From NCBI RefSeq assembly GCF_900111945.1, contig NZ_FOYO01000001.1, forward strand, positions 3,479,751-3,543,750: a stretch of 64,000 nucleotides of DNA, given 5' to 3'. The first letter of the stretch is position 1. Each line of letters opens with the position of its first letter. This DNA is from Litoreibacter janthinus. GTDB lineage: Bacteria; Pseudomonadota; Alphaproteobacteria; Rhodobacterales; Rhodobacteraceae. This document shows positions 16,914 through 25,798 of the stretch, one piece after another. Both the position numbers and the translations under genes were made by a program. The notes beneath the pieces are model-generated. The model worked only from the letters and a program-made list of their open reading frames with translations, did no database searches and had not been told where the DNA came from.

Positions 16914-17938
16914 ACCTTCACCACCATTTTTCCGAAGCTGCGACCCAGAAGCAGGTCATTCAAAGCGGCCGGCGCGTTCTCCAAACCTTCGACAATCTGC
17001 TCTTTATACTTCACTTTGCCCTCGGCGAGCCAACCTGTCATCTCGGCGGCAAACTCTTTGTAAGTCTCGGGGCCAAAGCTGTCGAAAATGATGAAGCCCT
17101 GGACCTTCACTTTCATGCGAAGGATCGTCCCCATGATCGCCGGGCCCATGTCAGGCCCTTCTGGAAGGCCGGGAATATTGTACCATGCCACCATGCCGCA
17201 AACAGGCATCCGCGCGAACGGGTTCAATAGCGGCAGAACCCCGTAGAGAACCTTCCCACCAACATTCTCGAAATAGACGTCGATCCCGTCAGGGCACGCA
17301 TCCTTGAGCTGTGCTGCAAAGTCTTCAGCCTTATGATCAATGCAGACGTCGAAACCAAGGTTGTCGACCACATGTGCGCATTTTTCGGCTCCGCCCGCGA
17401 TCCCAACTACGCGGCACCCTTTGATCTTGGCGATCTGCCCCACTGTCGCCCCAACCGGTCCCGACGCTGCCGCCACAACCACGGTTTCACCCGCCTTGGG
17501 TTCACCAATTTTCAGCAGCCCTGCATAGGCAGTATAGCCCGGCATCCCCATGATGCCCAAAGCCCAAGACGGGTTTTCAGGATCGGTCCCTAGATTGAGG
17601 ACTTGAGTGCCATCCGACACCGCATAATCCTGCCAACCGTTGCCAGCCAGAACGAAATCGCCCACAGCAAAGCCGTCCACATCCGAGGTCACGACCTTTG
17701 CGACCACCTGACCTGTCATCTCTTCGCCGATCTTGACGGGCTCGGCATAGGATTTCGCATCGTTCATCCGGCCGCGCATATAAGGGTCAAGCGACAGATA
17801 TACCGTACGCAAAAGCATCTCCCCTTTGCCCGCTGTCGGAACCTCGGATTGCTCCAGACGAAGGGTGTTTTCGTTGGGCAGGCCAACAGGGCGTTCCGCG
17901 AGAACGATTTTGCGGTTGATGGTGTCTGATTGTGTCAT
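16910..17938 (-). CDS. NADP-dependent zinc-less oxidoreductase (MDR, prostaglandin-reductase/CurA type)
   Basis: A 342-residue medium-chain reductase with GroES-like N-terminal half (YLSLDPYMRGRMND is diagnostic for this branch) and a Rossmann domain with AAASGPVGATVGQIAK. No zinc ligands are present. Relatives reduce the carbon-carbon double bond of enones with NADPH. The ATG at 17938 with GGAG upstream is preferred to a much longer open frame. It interrupts the trmD-rplS order on the opposite strand. Confidence 0.9.
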   Translation of the reverse strand: MTQSDTINRKIVLAERPVGLPNENTLRLEQSEVPTAGKGEMLLRTVYLSLDPYMRGRMNDAKSYAEPVKIGEEMTGQVVAKVVTSDVDGFAVGDFVLAGNGWQDYAVSDGTQVLNLGTDPENPSWALGIMGMPGYTAYAGLLKIGEPKAGETVVVAAASGPVGATVGQIAKIKGCRVVGIAGGAEKCAHVVDNLGFDVCIDHKAEDFAAQLKDACPDGIDVYFENVGGKVLYGVLPLLNPFARMPVCGMVAWYNIPGLPEGPDMGPAIMGTILRMKVKVQGFIIFDSFGPETYKEFAAEMTGWLAEGKVKYKEQIVEGLENAPAALNDLLLGRSFGKMVVKV

Positions 17939-18291
17939 TGGGAGGCTCCGGGTTATGAGGGCCCGAGAATGGGCAGGCGCGGAGATCTCTTCAACCGTTC
18001 CGTTGCGAAAATCACTAATAATTGCGTCTAGGGACATGGCCGCTTGATCTACGCGGCGAACCCTCCTATACCCCGCCAATCTGGAATCAGAATACTGACC
18101 GGAGCCTTTGTTTTATTGGTCATCCATCGCGCTTTTTTCGGCGTACTCTGTGGATGCAAAACTAAGGCACTTAAAGCAACGTCGATCTAAACTCTGGCGG
18201 GCACTGCGGTGGACCCGGAAGAAGACCAAGAGCTCTTAGAACGCGAGACACATTCTCCGGGTAAACCGGGATCACAAAAGGAGCGTTTCAG

Positions 18292-18666
18292 ATGAACCTG
18301 ATCGCACAGTTGGAAGCGGAACAAATCGCCGCTCTGGGGCATGACATCCCCGACTTCAAAGCGGGTGACACCATCCGCGTTGGCTACAAAGTGACAGAGG
18401 GCACGCGTAGCCGTGTTCAGAATTACGAAGGCGTTTGCATCGCGCGTAACAACGGCAAAGGTATTGCCGGTTCGTTCTGCGTTCGCAAAATCTCCTTCGG
18501 TGAGGGCGTGGAACGTGTGTTCCCATTGCACTCCACCAACATCGACAGCATCACCGTAGTCCGCCGTGGCCGCGTTCGTCGCGCCAAGCTGTACTATCTG
18601 CGTTCGCGTCGCGGTAAATCCGCTCGTATCGCCGAGGATTCCAACTACAAAGCGCCTAAGGCGTAA
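18292..18666 (+). CDS. rplS: 50S ribosomal protein L19
   Basis: A 124-residue L19 with [32 protein letters not shown] and the basic [15 protein letters not shown] region. It lies at the 30S-50S interface. AAAAGGAG precedes the ATG. rpmE follows after 11 bp. Confidence 0.96.
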   Translation: MNLIAQLEAEQIAALGHDIPDFKAGDTIRVGYKVTEGTRSRVQNYEGVCIARNNGKGIAGSFCVRKISFGEGVERVFPLHSTNIDSITVVRRGRVRRAKLYYLRSRRGKSARIAEDSNYKAPKA

Positions 18667-18677
18667 GGGGAACTGTC

Positions 18678-18899
18678 ATGAAAAAAGATACTCACCCAGA
18701 ATACCACATCATCAACGTCAAAATGACCAATGGCGACATTGTGCAGATGAAATCCACTTGGGGCGCTGAGGGCGACCAATTGGCATTGGACATCGACCCT
18801 TCCGCGCACCCAGCGTGGACCGGCGGCAACCAACGCCTGATGGACACTGGCGGACGTGTTTCCAAGTTCAAAAACAAATACGAAGGTCTGGGCTTCTAA
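18678..18899 (+). CDS. rpmE: 50S ribosomal protein L31
   Basis: A 73-residue L31 of the form without the zinc-binding CxxC motif: it opens [14 protein letters not shown] and contains STWG and [28 protein letters not shown] precedes the ATG. A strong terminator follows. Confidence 0.94.
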   Translation: MKKDTHPEYHIINVKMTNGDIVQMKSTWGAEGDQLALDIDPSAHPAWTGGNQRLMDTGGRVSKFKNKYEGLGF

Positions 18900-18924
18900 A
18901 CCCTTCTTTCTGTATCGATTTAAA

Positions 18925-18952
18925 GGCCGCTCTTTTCAGAGCGGCTTTTTTT
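18925..18952 (+). terminator. Rho-independent terminator after rpmE
   Basis: The stem GCCGCTC/GAGCGGC with a 6-base loop is followed by seven T residues. Confidence 0.9.
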
Positions 18953-19150
18953 ATGCCTTCAAATTGGATGAAGTGCTGGCCGCATCAACGCGCACCAACA
19001 TTCGCCTTACCATGGGGTCATTTACCCGCGCGATAACACTTCACATAAGCATTCAGTCTTTACGGCGGTTTTGCTTCCCCTCCCCTCGCCCCGTGATTAT
19101 AACCCCTGCAAACCCCGACAAGGGGCACGCACTAAAATACGGGACAGAAC

Positions 19151-19963
19151 ATGGCCGCGCATATTATCGTCTTTGGCAACGAAAAAGGCGGATCAGGTAA
19201 ATCAACCAACTGCATGCATGTGGCAACCGCGCTTGTGCGGGCAGGCTTCACTGTGGGGGCATTGGACCTTGACCTCCGCCAGCGCAGTTTCTCCCGATAT
19301 TGCGAAAACCGCGTGCGCTTTGCCAAGAAAAACGGGCTGACACTGCCCAGCCCCGAAGTGGTCGAGTTGCCCGAAGTCGATTCGTCAACGCTGGGCGCGG
19401 GCGAGAACATCTATGACCGCCGACTGACAGAAGCTGTCGCTGGAATGGAAGGCCGTTTCGACTTCATCGTAATTGATTGCCCGGGCTCTCACACGCGGTT
19501 GAGCCAAGTGGCGCACTCGCTGGCCGATACTTTGGTAACGCCCCTGAACGACAGCTTTATCGACTTTGACCTGTTGGCGCGTATCGAGCCGGAAACGCAG
19601 AAGATTATCGGGCCATCTGTCTATGCCGAGATGGTTTGGCAGGCGCGCCAACTGCGCGCGCAAGCTGGCCTTGCCCCGATTGACTGGATCGTCGTGCGCA
19701 ACCGTGTTGGAACGCAGCGGATGCACAATAAGAAGAAGATTACCGACGCCGTAGATTCCTTGGCCAAGAGGATCGGATTTCGCGTCGCACCCGGTTTTTC
19801 AGAGCGCGTCATCTTCCGCGAGCTTTTCCCACGTGGCCTAACGCTGCTGGATTTGGGCGACATCGGTGTGAAGAACCTCAACATCTCCAACATCGCAGCC
19901 CGTCAGGAAGTGCGGGAGCTGATGAAGGGTTTGCGCCTGCCCGGCGTCGAAGTGACGTTCTAG
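19151..19963 (+). CDS. mipZ: Division-plane positioning ATPase MipZ
   Basis: A 270-residue ParA/MinD-type ATPase with deviant Walker A KGGSGKST (residues 12-19), a DLDLRQRSFSRY stretch after it, and IVIDCPGSHTRLSQ as Walker B/switch region. The match to alphaproteobacterial MipZ extends to LTPLNDSFIDFDLLA-type sequence and VRNRVGTQRMHNKK. MipZ forms a gradient from ParB at the poles and blocks FtsZ ring assembly there. It stands alone, 200 bp after the rpmE terminator. Confidence 0.93.
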   Translation: MAAHIIVFGNEKGGSGKSTNCMHVATALVRAGFTVGALDLDLRQRSFSRYCENRVRFAKKNGLTLPSPEVVELPEVDSSTLGAGENIYDRRLTEAVAGMEGRFDFIVIDCPGSHTRLSQVAHSLADTLVTPLNDSFIDFDLLARIEPETQKIIGPSVYAEMVWQARQLRAQAGLAPIDWIVVRNRVGTQRMHNKKKITDAVDSLAKRIGFRVAPGFSERVIFRELFPRGLTLLDLGDIGVKNLNISNIAARQEVRELMKGLRLPGVEVTF

Positions 19964-19972
19964 GCAGTTCCC

Positions 19973-20335
19973 CTACCCGTCAGTCGCAAGCTCGTCTATC
20001 ACAACAAATTGCTGCTGGCGTTGTCGTAACGCTTGCAAGCTCGTCCGAGGCGGCTGAGGGGTCGAGATGCGCGGAACAGGTCCCAGCGGAGCGCTGTAAC
20101 TGCCAACACCAGCCTGTTGGCCAGACATTACGAAACGATCCCCTCCCGCGATCCAACCCAACAGCGCCGGATTTGCTGCAATCACTGCCGCAAACTGTCC
20201 TGCCAAACCTGTATAGAGATCACCGCGTTCCAGTTTGCCCGAGGCTATTCCGGCAAACATCATAGAACTACCCGCAAGCATAAAAGCGAAGACGAATAGC
20301 TGAATGCGTTTGAGCACAGCAGCGAGGACACTCAT
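19973..20335 (-). CDS. Hypothetical membrane or secreted protein
   Basis: A 120-residue protein with an N-terminal hydrophobic segment (about 10-30, possible signal anchor), a Gly/Ala-rich middle with a second weak hydrophobic stretch, and a Pro/Gln-rich polar tail. GAGGCAAC lies before the ATG. It converges on mipZ with 9 bp between stops. No family recognised. Confidence 0.6.
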   Translation of the reverse strand: MSVLAAVLKRIQLFVFAFMLAGSSMMFAGIASGKLERGDLYTGLAGQFAAVIAANPALLGWIAGGDRFVMSGQQAGVGSYSAPLGPVPRISTPQPPRTSLQALRQRQQQFVVIDELATDG

Positions 20336-20638
20336 AAGTTGCCTCTGGCTCGTTCAAACAGTTTAACGCCTGACAACTGCTTAAAAGTGTTCATCGTGAT
20401 TTCCGATTATCGCTAACTCAACTAGCGCAACACTTCGGCGAGAATTGCGACAATTCGCGGGCAATGGCCTGCCGTTTTCAGGGCCTCCGAGCAAGGATTC
20501 CCGTAGGCGCCCGATCACAACCGGACAATTCCGTAGATCGCTGCTGTGATGGGACTCACCTTACGTTTTGTGCGAGGTCTTCAAACGCCACGAGAGCTTC
20601 ACGAAGAGGCGACGCCACACTATCCGCTCTCGTTCGGC
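20336..20638. other. Non-coding interval between a hypothetical gene and otnK
   Basis: About 300 bp. Only short frames without initiation signals are seen. No convincing promoter, repeat or terminator was found. Confidence 0.5.
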
Positions 20639-21895
20639 CTATTGAGTAGTGCTGGCACCAAGCACCCGTGCAGCTTTTTCGAAGTAGTCTGGTGCTCCGA
20701 AGTTGCCGGATTTCAAAGCCACGACGAGAGCATTCCCGGCTCGTAGCGCAGGCACTCCGGGATCGATCTCCGGACCGATTTCAAGCGTGGTCAGGTCTAG
20801 GCCTTCAACGACAGCGCCAGAGGTTTCACCGCCCGCAGTCAAGAGTTTAGTTACCCCCGATCTCACAAGCTGGCGCGCCACCTCTGCAAAGAATCCCTCC
20901 AGCGCCTCAGCAGAGCGCTCGCGACCGAATTCTGCCTGGACTTCTTTTACAGCCGCAGGGTCAGCCGAACTGAACGCCAAAGGGATACCATCGGCCTGCA
21001 CTAGCCAGTGCACCACCGTTTCGGGGAGCAAACGACCCTCGATCACATCAGCAGCGGGTACTTCAATCGACGGGTTGGATCTGCTGTGCAACTCAACCTG
21101 TGCACGGGTTGCGTTAGAGCACGAACCCGACAACGCGACGCATTTACCAGTCTCTCCACGCCAAGTTGCTGTGTTCTGAGAAATCAGCCCGCGCCGTGCG
21201 AAGTTGCGCGGCAGACCCAGCGCCACCCCTGATCCACCTGTGATCAGTGGAAGTCCGTCTGCGGCTTCGCCAATTTCCATCAGATCCGCATCGCGCAACG
21301 CATCGACAACAACCAGTCTCTTCCCGTTGGCGTGCTCCGCCGCAAGTGCGCCCTTGATCGCATCTGCACCCGCCAAAACCGACTCTGCTCCGACATGCCC
21401 CACTTCGAATTTGGTTTGCGGAGCAAGCCAGCGGCGAATGTCGGGATCGGTCATCGGCGTAAGTGGATGGTTTTGCATTCCGCTCTCGCTGAGCAACACG
21501 TCTTTCACAAACAAGTGCCCATGATAGATCGACCGCCCCGTACCCGGGAAAGCGGGGCAAACGATGACCTTATGCGCGTCCAGAGCCAGCGCCAGAGCAT
21601 CAGCAACAGGGCCGATATTGCCTTCCGGCGTAGAGTCGAAGGTCGAGCAATATTTGAAAAATATCTGTTCGCATCCCTGTGCCAGCAACCACTCCAGCGC
21701 CGCGAGAGATTGGGTGACTGCATCTTGCGGGTCAATCGATCGCGACTTGAGCGCGACGACCCCTGCCTCGACATCGGCTTCGGCGTTGCCGTTTGGAATC
21801 CCTGTGTATTGAACAGTGCGCATGCCCTGCTTCGACAGCGTATTGGCGAGATCGGACGAACCTGTAAAGTCATCCCCTATGCATCCAAGCAGCAT
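20639..21895 (-). CDS. otnK: 3-oxo-tetronate 4-kinase (four-carbon acid sugar kinase, DUF1537)
   Basis: A 418-residue kinase of the DUF1537 family. The N-terminal substrate domain starts LGCIGDDFTGSSDLANTL, with FKYCSTFDSTPEGNIGP after it; the C-terminal nucleotide domain holds LTAGGETSGAVVEGL. It phosphorylates 3-oxo-tetronates formed from threonate or erythronate. The ATG overlaps the stop of the dehydrogenase gene (TGATG), so the two are coupled. The aldolase/decarboxylase OtnC and isomerase OtnI usually found alongside are absent. Confidence 0.9.
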   Translation of the reverse strand: MLLGCIGDDFTGSSDLANTLSKQGMRTVQYTGIPNGNAEADVEAGVVALKSRSIDPQDAVTQSLAALEWLLAQGCEQIFFKYCSTFDSTPEGNIGPVADALALALDAHKVIVCPAFPGTGRSIYHGHLFVKDVLLSESGMQNHPLTPMTDPDIRRWLAPQTKFEVGHVGAESVLAGADAIKGALAAEHANGKRLVVVDALRDADLMEIGEAADGLPLITGGSGVALGLPRNFARRGLISQNTATWRGETGKCVALSGSCSNATRAQVELHSRSNPSIEVPAADVIEGRLLPETVVHWLVQADGIPLAFSSADPAAVKEVQAEFGRERSAEALEGFFAEVARQLVRSGVTKLLTAGGETSGAVVEGLDLTTLEIGPEIDPGVPALRAGNALVVALKSGNFGAPDYFEKAARVLGASTTQ

Positions 21896-22797
21896 CAAGA
21901 CTCTCCCGGCAAAGTGAGCCCAGCGTTGCGCGCATAGACCTTGGCCACCGCAGCATCATCCTCACGCCCCAGCCCCGACCCAGAGGCGGCTAAGAACTGC
22001 TGAAGTGCTGCTGCCGTCAAGGGCGCACCGAATTTCGCTGATTTCGCGATATCAAGAACAATGCCAAGATCTTTGGGCCAGATGTCGACCGAGGAATGCG
22101 GTGTATAATCTCCGTCAACAATATGCGGCGCACGGTTTTCAAGCATCCAAGAGGTGCCCGCGCATTTGCTGATAACTTCGACGAATTTCTCTGGTGTCAC
22201 GCCTTGTGTCATCCCAAAGGTAAGGGCTTCAGCCATTGCAGCAATATGGACGCCAGCGAGCAATTGATTCACCGCTTTCATAGCCGATCCAGCTCCAGCG
22301 CTATCGCCCAATTCGAAGACTGTCCCAGCAGTCGCATCGAGAACCGGTTGCGCAGCCGCAAATGCGTCCGGCGTCCCAGACGCCATGATGCTCAACGCAC
22401 CTTCGGCAGCCTTCTTTGATCCGCCAGAAATTGGCGCGTCCAGATAGTTGAGACCCTTTTCTTCGCACGCTGCTTCCATAGCTCTGGCGAAGTCCGGCGC
22501 GACTGTTGCGCATGAAATCACCACAGCACCCGGTTTAAGACGTGGAACAACACCGTCCGCTCCAAAAAGCACAGCCTCGGTTTGCGCGGCATTCAGAACA
22601 ACAACCATGACGGCATCTAATCTGCCAGCAACGTCGCTCAAAGCGCCTGCGGCCCCGCCTTCAGCCTGAAACCGCGCCACGGCATCGGGGTTAATGTCGA
22701 ACCCATAGGTTGTATGACCGGCACGAAGCACGGACTGCGCGATACCGTAACCCATGGACCCAAGCCCAATGACCGCTATCGATTTTTTTTCTACCAT
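21895..22797 (-). CDS. ltnD: L-threonate dehydrogenase (beta-hydroxyacid dehydrogenase family)
   Basis: A 300-residue NAD-binding beta-hydroxyacid dehydrogenase. It has the N-terminal Rossmann motif AVIGLGSMGYGIAQ (residues 8-21), the substrate motif LDAPISGGSKKAAEG, and catalytic Lys in AMKAVNQLLAGVH. The coupling to otnK points to LtnD, which oxidises L-threonate to 2-oxo-tetronate. It is the first gene of the pair, with a 657-bp gap upstream. Confidence 0.88.
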   Translation of the reverse strand: MVEKKSIAVIGLGSMGYGIAQSVLRAGHTTYGFDINPDAVARFQAEGGAAGALSDVAGRLDAVMVVVLNAAQTEAVLFGADGVVPRLKPGAVVISCATVAPDFARAMEAACEEKGLNYLDAPISGGSKKAAEGALSIMASGTPDAFAAAQPVLDATAGTVFELGDSAGAGSAMKAVNQLLAGVHIAAMAEALTFGMTQGVTPEKFVEVISKCAGTSWMLENRAPHIVDGDYTPHSSVDIWPKDLGIVLDIAKSAKFGAPLTAAALQQFLAASGSGLGREDDAAVAKVYARNAGLTLPGES

Positions 22798-23454
22798 GAG
22801 AAGCCCCCAACTGAGATCGCCCTCAGTCCAATCTGAATGATCCCGATACCGCGCCGCGCTAGAACGGACGTCAGTCTAGAACTGATCGCGGTACATCATT
22901 CCTGCCGGAAAACCTTTCTTGATGCAAATGATGCGGAACAGAGGCCAGAATAACCTTCTTAAACTTGACGCCAGCTGCCCGGTTCAAGGCCGATCGAATT
23001 GATTTCGCCCTTAACGACGCTTGATGGAGCGAAGCGAGCCTGGCGGAAAAAACTGAGGTGAACGTCGATGTTCTAGATCGGGGCAATCAAGACAGGATTC
23101 GGGTTCAGTTGGGCCCGCTAGGATCAATTGGCGCGGTGTTAGTGGCACAAGGTCAGAAAACTCGAACGCAAGCGACGCTAGCCTCCAAAACTGTTGGGCG
23201 CTAACACAAAAAATTTGCATGTGCTAATAACACGCAAAGCTATGTGATTGCTTACATTTGGCCCGATGAGCAAATTTTCTTTACAGCAACAAAGCGTAAA
23301 AGGAAAATTAATTTACAAAAAAACACTTCCAACACAACGTACTAGTCCATTTTTTACACATAATGACGTAGGGTTATTTACATCGACTCTCGGGAGGGGG
23401 AGCCGTCATCCGCACAGGAAGGCACCTCGGGGTCATAGGTTTGAGGAGGGCGAT
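22798..23454. other. Long intergenic region with a palindrome
   Basis: About 650 bp between the divergent ltnD and symporter operons. The half near 23200-23400 is AT-rich and probably holds the symporter promoter. An imperfect palindrome TTTGC-(AT)-GTG-N7-CAC-GCAAA lies at 23214-23238. A frame without stops at about 23031-23205 has no start or ribosome-binding site. No recognised gene. Confidence 0.45.
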
Positions 23455-23595
23455 ATGGGTATCAGCATGAATTCGATCCAATTTGCCGCTGAAGCGTTTA
23501 CGCGCACCAGTCAAGTCATCGCCTCCGCTCTCCCTGACCCAGCGCCGGAGCAGAACTTAAGTCACAACGCATCGACAGTGGTGTACCGAATTTAA
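23455..23595 (+). CDS. Possible 46-residue leader protein before the symporter operon
   Basis: An ATG-started frame with a near-perfect ribosome-binding site (GAGGAGG, 4-base spacer) ends 23 bp before the DUF4212 gene. The product starts MGISMNSIQFAAEAFTRTSQ; it is soluble and moderately acidic, with no membrane helix. It could be a small protein or a translated leader. No family recognised. Confidence 0.5.
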   Translation: MGISMNSIQFAAEAFTRTSQVIASALPDPAPEQNLSHNASTVVYRI

Positions 23596-23618
23596 CATCA
23601 AAGAGGAGGAGCGCCACA

Positions 23619-23900
23619 ATGGCGGATCAATCAACTCACACAAAGGCAGAGAAGGACGGAGCGGGCTATTGGTCAGCCAATATTCGCATCATCTACATCA
23701 GCCTTATCATCTGGGCACTTGTGTCCTTCGGGTTCGGCATCCTGCTTCGCCCAATGCTATCCGGCATCGCCATTGGCGGCACTGATCTGGGCTTCTGGTT
23801 TGCCCAGCAAGGCTCCATCCTTGTTTTCCTCGCACTGATCTTTTTCTACGCTTGGCGAATGAACAAACTCGACCGTGAATACGGCGTAGAGGAGGACTGA
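23619..23900 (+). CDS. DUF4212 small subunit of a sodium/solute symporter
   Basis: A 93-residue protein with two membrane helices (about 27-48 and 61-80) and the DUF4212 pattern YWSANIRIIYISLIIWALVS and FWFAQQGSILVFLALIFFYAWRMNKLDREYGV. This family is always paired with a sodium:solute symporter large subunit, here 4 bp downstream. AGGAGGAG precedes the ATG. Confidence 0.93.
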   Translation: MADQSTHTKAEKDGAGYWSANIRIIYISLIIWALVSFGFGILLRPMLSGIAIGGTDLGFWFAQQGSILVFLALIFFYAWRMNKLDREYGVEED

Positions 23901-23904
23901 TCTA

Positions 23905-25704
23905 ATGGACCAGTTTACACTGAACCTGCTGTTTGTAGGCGCGTCATTCGCACTCTACATCGGCATCGCGATTTGGGCCCGCGCTGGCTCCACCTCGGAA
24001 TTCTACGCCGCAGGTCGCGGCGTTCACCCTGTCACCAATGGTATGGCGACTGCCGCTGACTGGATGTCGGCTGCATCTTTCATTTCGATGGCAGGCCTTA
24101 TTGCTTTTACCGGCTACGACAACTCATCCTTCCTGATGGGCTGGACCGGCGGCTACGTGTTGCTTGCTTTGCTACTGGCACCTTACTTGCGCAAATTCGG
24201 CAAGTTCACAGTGTCGGAATTCATCGGTGATCGTTTCTATTCTCCAACTGCACGCCTCGTTGCTGTGATCTGTCTGATCGTGGCCTCGACGACATATGTG
24301 ATCGGGCAAATGACCGGTGTTGGCGTGGCCTTTGGCCGCTTCCTTGAGATTTCAAACACTGCTGGTCTTTTGATCGGTGCTTGTGTGGTGTTCGCCTACG
24401 CGGTTCTGGGCGGCATGAAAGGCGTGACCTATACGCAGGTTGCTCAGTATGTCGTTCTGATCATGGCCTACACCATTCCAGCTGTGTTCATCTCGCTGCA
24501 ACTGACAGGCACTCCGATCCCAGCGTTCGGTCTGTTTTCTGAAACTACTGCCACCGGCGGCGAAGGTTCTATTTACCTGTTGACCAAACTGGACCAAATC
24601 GTGACCGAGCTTGGCTTTGCAAGTTACACAGAGGCGCACAAAGATAACCTGAACATGGTTCTCTTTACCTTGTCGCTGATGATCGGTACCGCCGGTCTTC
24701 CTCACGTCATCATGCGTTTCTTCACCGTACCAAAAGTGTCTGACGCACGTTGGTCCGCTGGCTGGGCATTGGTGTTCATTGCATTGCTTTACCTGACGGC
24801 GCCTGCTGTTGGCGCAATGGCTCGCCTGAACATCACCGAACTGATGTGGCCCAATGGAACCAGCGGCGAGGCTGTTTCGGTTGAGACCATCGAGACTGAC
24901 GAAAAGTATGATTGGATGCTTACTTGGCAAAAAACCGGCCTTCTCGACTGGGAAGACAAAAACGGCGACGGCAAAATCCAGTACTACAACGACAAGTCTG
25001 ACGCGATGGCGGAAAAAGCGGCTGCGAATGGCTGGCAAGGCAACGAGCTGACCAACTTCAACCGTGACATCCTTGTTCTGGCCAACCCAGAGATTGCTAA
25101 CCTTCCGGGTTGGGTTATCGGCCTTGTTGCAGCAGGTGGCCTTGCGGCAGCACTGTCCACGGCAGCTGGTTTGCTTTTGGCGATCTCTTCTGCTGTGAGC
25201 CACGACCTGCTTAAGGGCCAACTGACACCGAACATGTCCGAAAAAGCCGAGCTGATGTCAGCACGGATTGCTATGGCCATTGCTATCGGAGTTGCAACGA
25301 TCCTTGGGCTCAATCCTCCGGGATTTGCGGCGCAAACCGTGGCCCTTGCCTTCGGCTTGGCAGCGGCGTCGATCTTCCCGGCATTGATGATGGGCATCTT
25401 CTCCAAGCGCGTGAACAATGTCGGCGCGGTCTCTGGGATGCTTGCAGGCCTTGGCTTTACGCTGGTCTACATCTTCCTGCACAAGGGCTGGTTGTTCATC
25501 GCGGGCACCAACTCATTCCCTGATACTGTTGACGGTTCCCTCTTGGGCATTCAGTCGACCGCTATCGGTGCAGTGGGTGCGATCATCAACTTCGCAGTGG
25601 CTTACATCGTCTCGATGTCGACCGCGGACACTCCGCAAGACATCAAAGACCTTGTCGAAAGCGTACGTACACCAGCAGGTGCTGGCGCTGCAGTCGACCA
25701 CTAA
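23905..25704 (+). CDS. Sodium:solute symporter family large subunit (VC_2705/ActP type)
   Basis: A 599-residue SSS-family transporter with about 13 hydrophobic helices, starting FTLNLLFVGASFALYIGIAIWAR and including SEFYAAGRGVHPVTNGMATAADWMSAASFI, split here as two motifs. A hydrophilic insert between helices (about residues 310-395) carries an EF-hand-like loop DKNGDGKIQYYN (351-362). Partnered with DUF4212 it is of the VC_2705 subfamily, which is linked to acetate or other short carboxylate uptake; the substrate is not certain. A strong hairpin follows the stop. Confidence 0.92.
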   Translation: MDQFTLNLLFVGASFALYIGIAIWARAGSTSEFYAAGRGVHPVTNGMATAADWMSAASFISMAGLIAFTGYDNSSFLMGWTGGYVLLALLLAPYLRKFGKFTVSEFIGDRFYSPTARLVAVICLIVASTTYVIGQMTGVGVAFGRFLEISNTAGLLIGACVVFAYAVLGGMKGVTYTQVAQYVVLIMAYTIPAVFISLQLTGTPIPAFGLFSETTATGGEGSIYLLTKLDQIVTELGFASYTEAHKDNLNMVLFTLSLMIGTAGLPHVIMRFFTVPKVSDARWSAGWALVFIALLYLTAPAVGAMARLNITELMWPNGTSGEAVSVETIETDEKYDWMLTWQKTGLLDWEDKNGDGKIQYYNDKSDAMAEKAAANGWQGNELTNFNRDILVLANPEIANLPGWVIGLVAAGGLAAALSTAAGLLLAISSAVSHDLLKGQLTPNMSEKAELMSARIAMAIAIGVATILGLNPPGFAAQTVALAFGLAAASIFPALMMGIFSKRVNNVGAVSGMLAGLGFTLVYIFLHKGWLFIAGTNSFPDTVDGSLLGIQSTAIGAVGAIINFAVAYIVSMSTADTPQDIKDLVESVRTPAGAGAAVDH

Positions 25705-25710
25705 AACACA

Positions 25711-25740
25711 GGGACCAGCGGCAATTGGCCCGCTGGTCCC
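25711..25740 (+). other. Intercistronic hairpin after the symporter gene
   Basis: A perfect 11-bp stem (GGGACCAGCGG/CCGCTGGTCCC) with an 8-base loop lies 7 bp after the stop. No U-run follows, so it more likely stabilises or attenuates the transcript than ends it. Confidence 0.6.
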
Positions 25741-25798
25741 CACCCACAGAACTTTATAGATTTGGAGCGACCTTGGCGCTCTGATCGCGGGACATTTC

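Noticed and set aside
23031..23205. Open frame of about 59 codons with protein-like composition
   Set aside because: Closed by a stop upstream, no start codon with ribosome-binding site, no family match.
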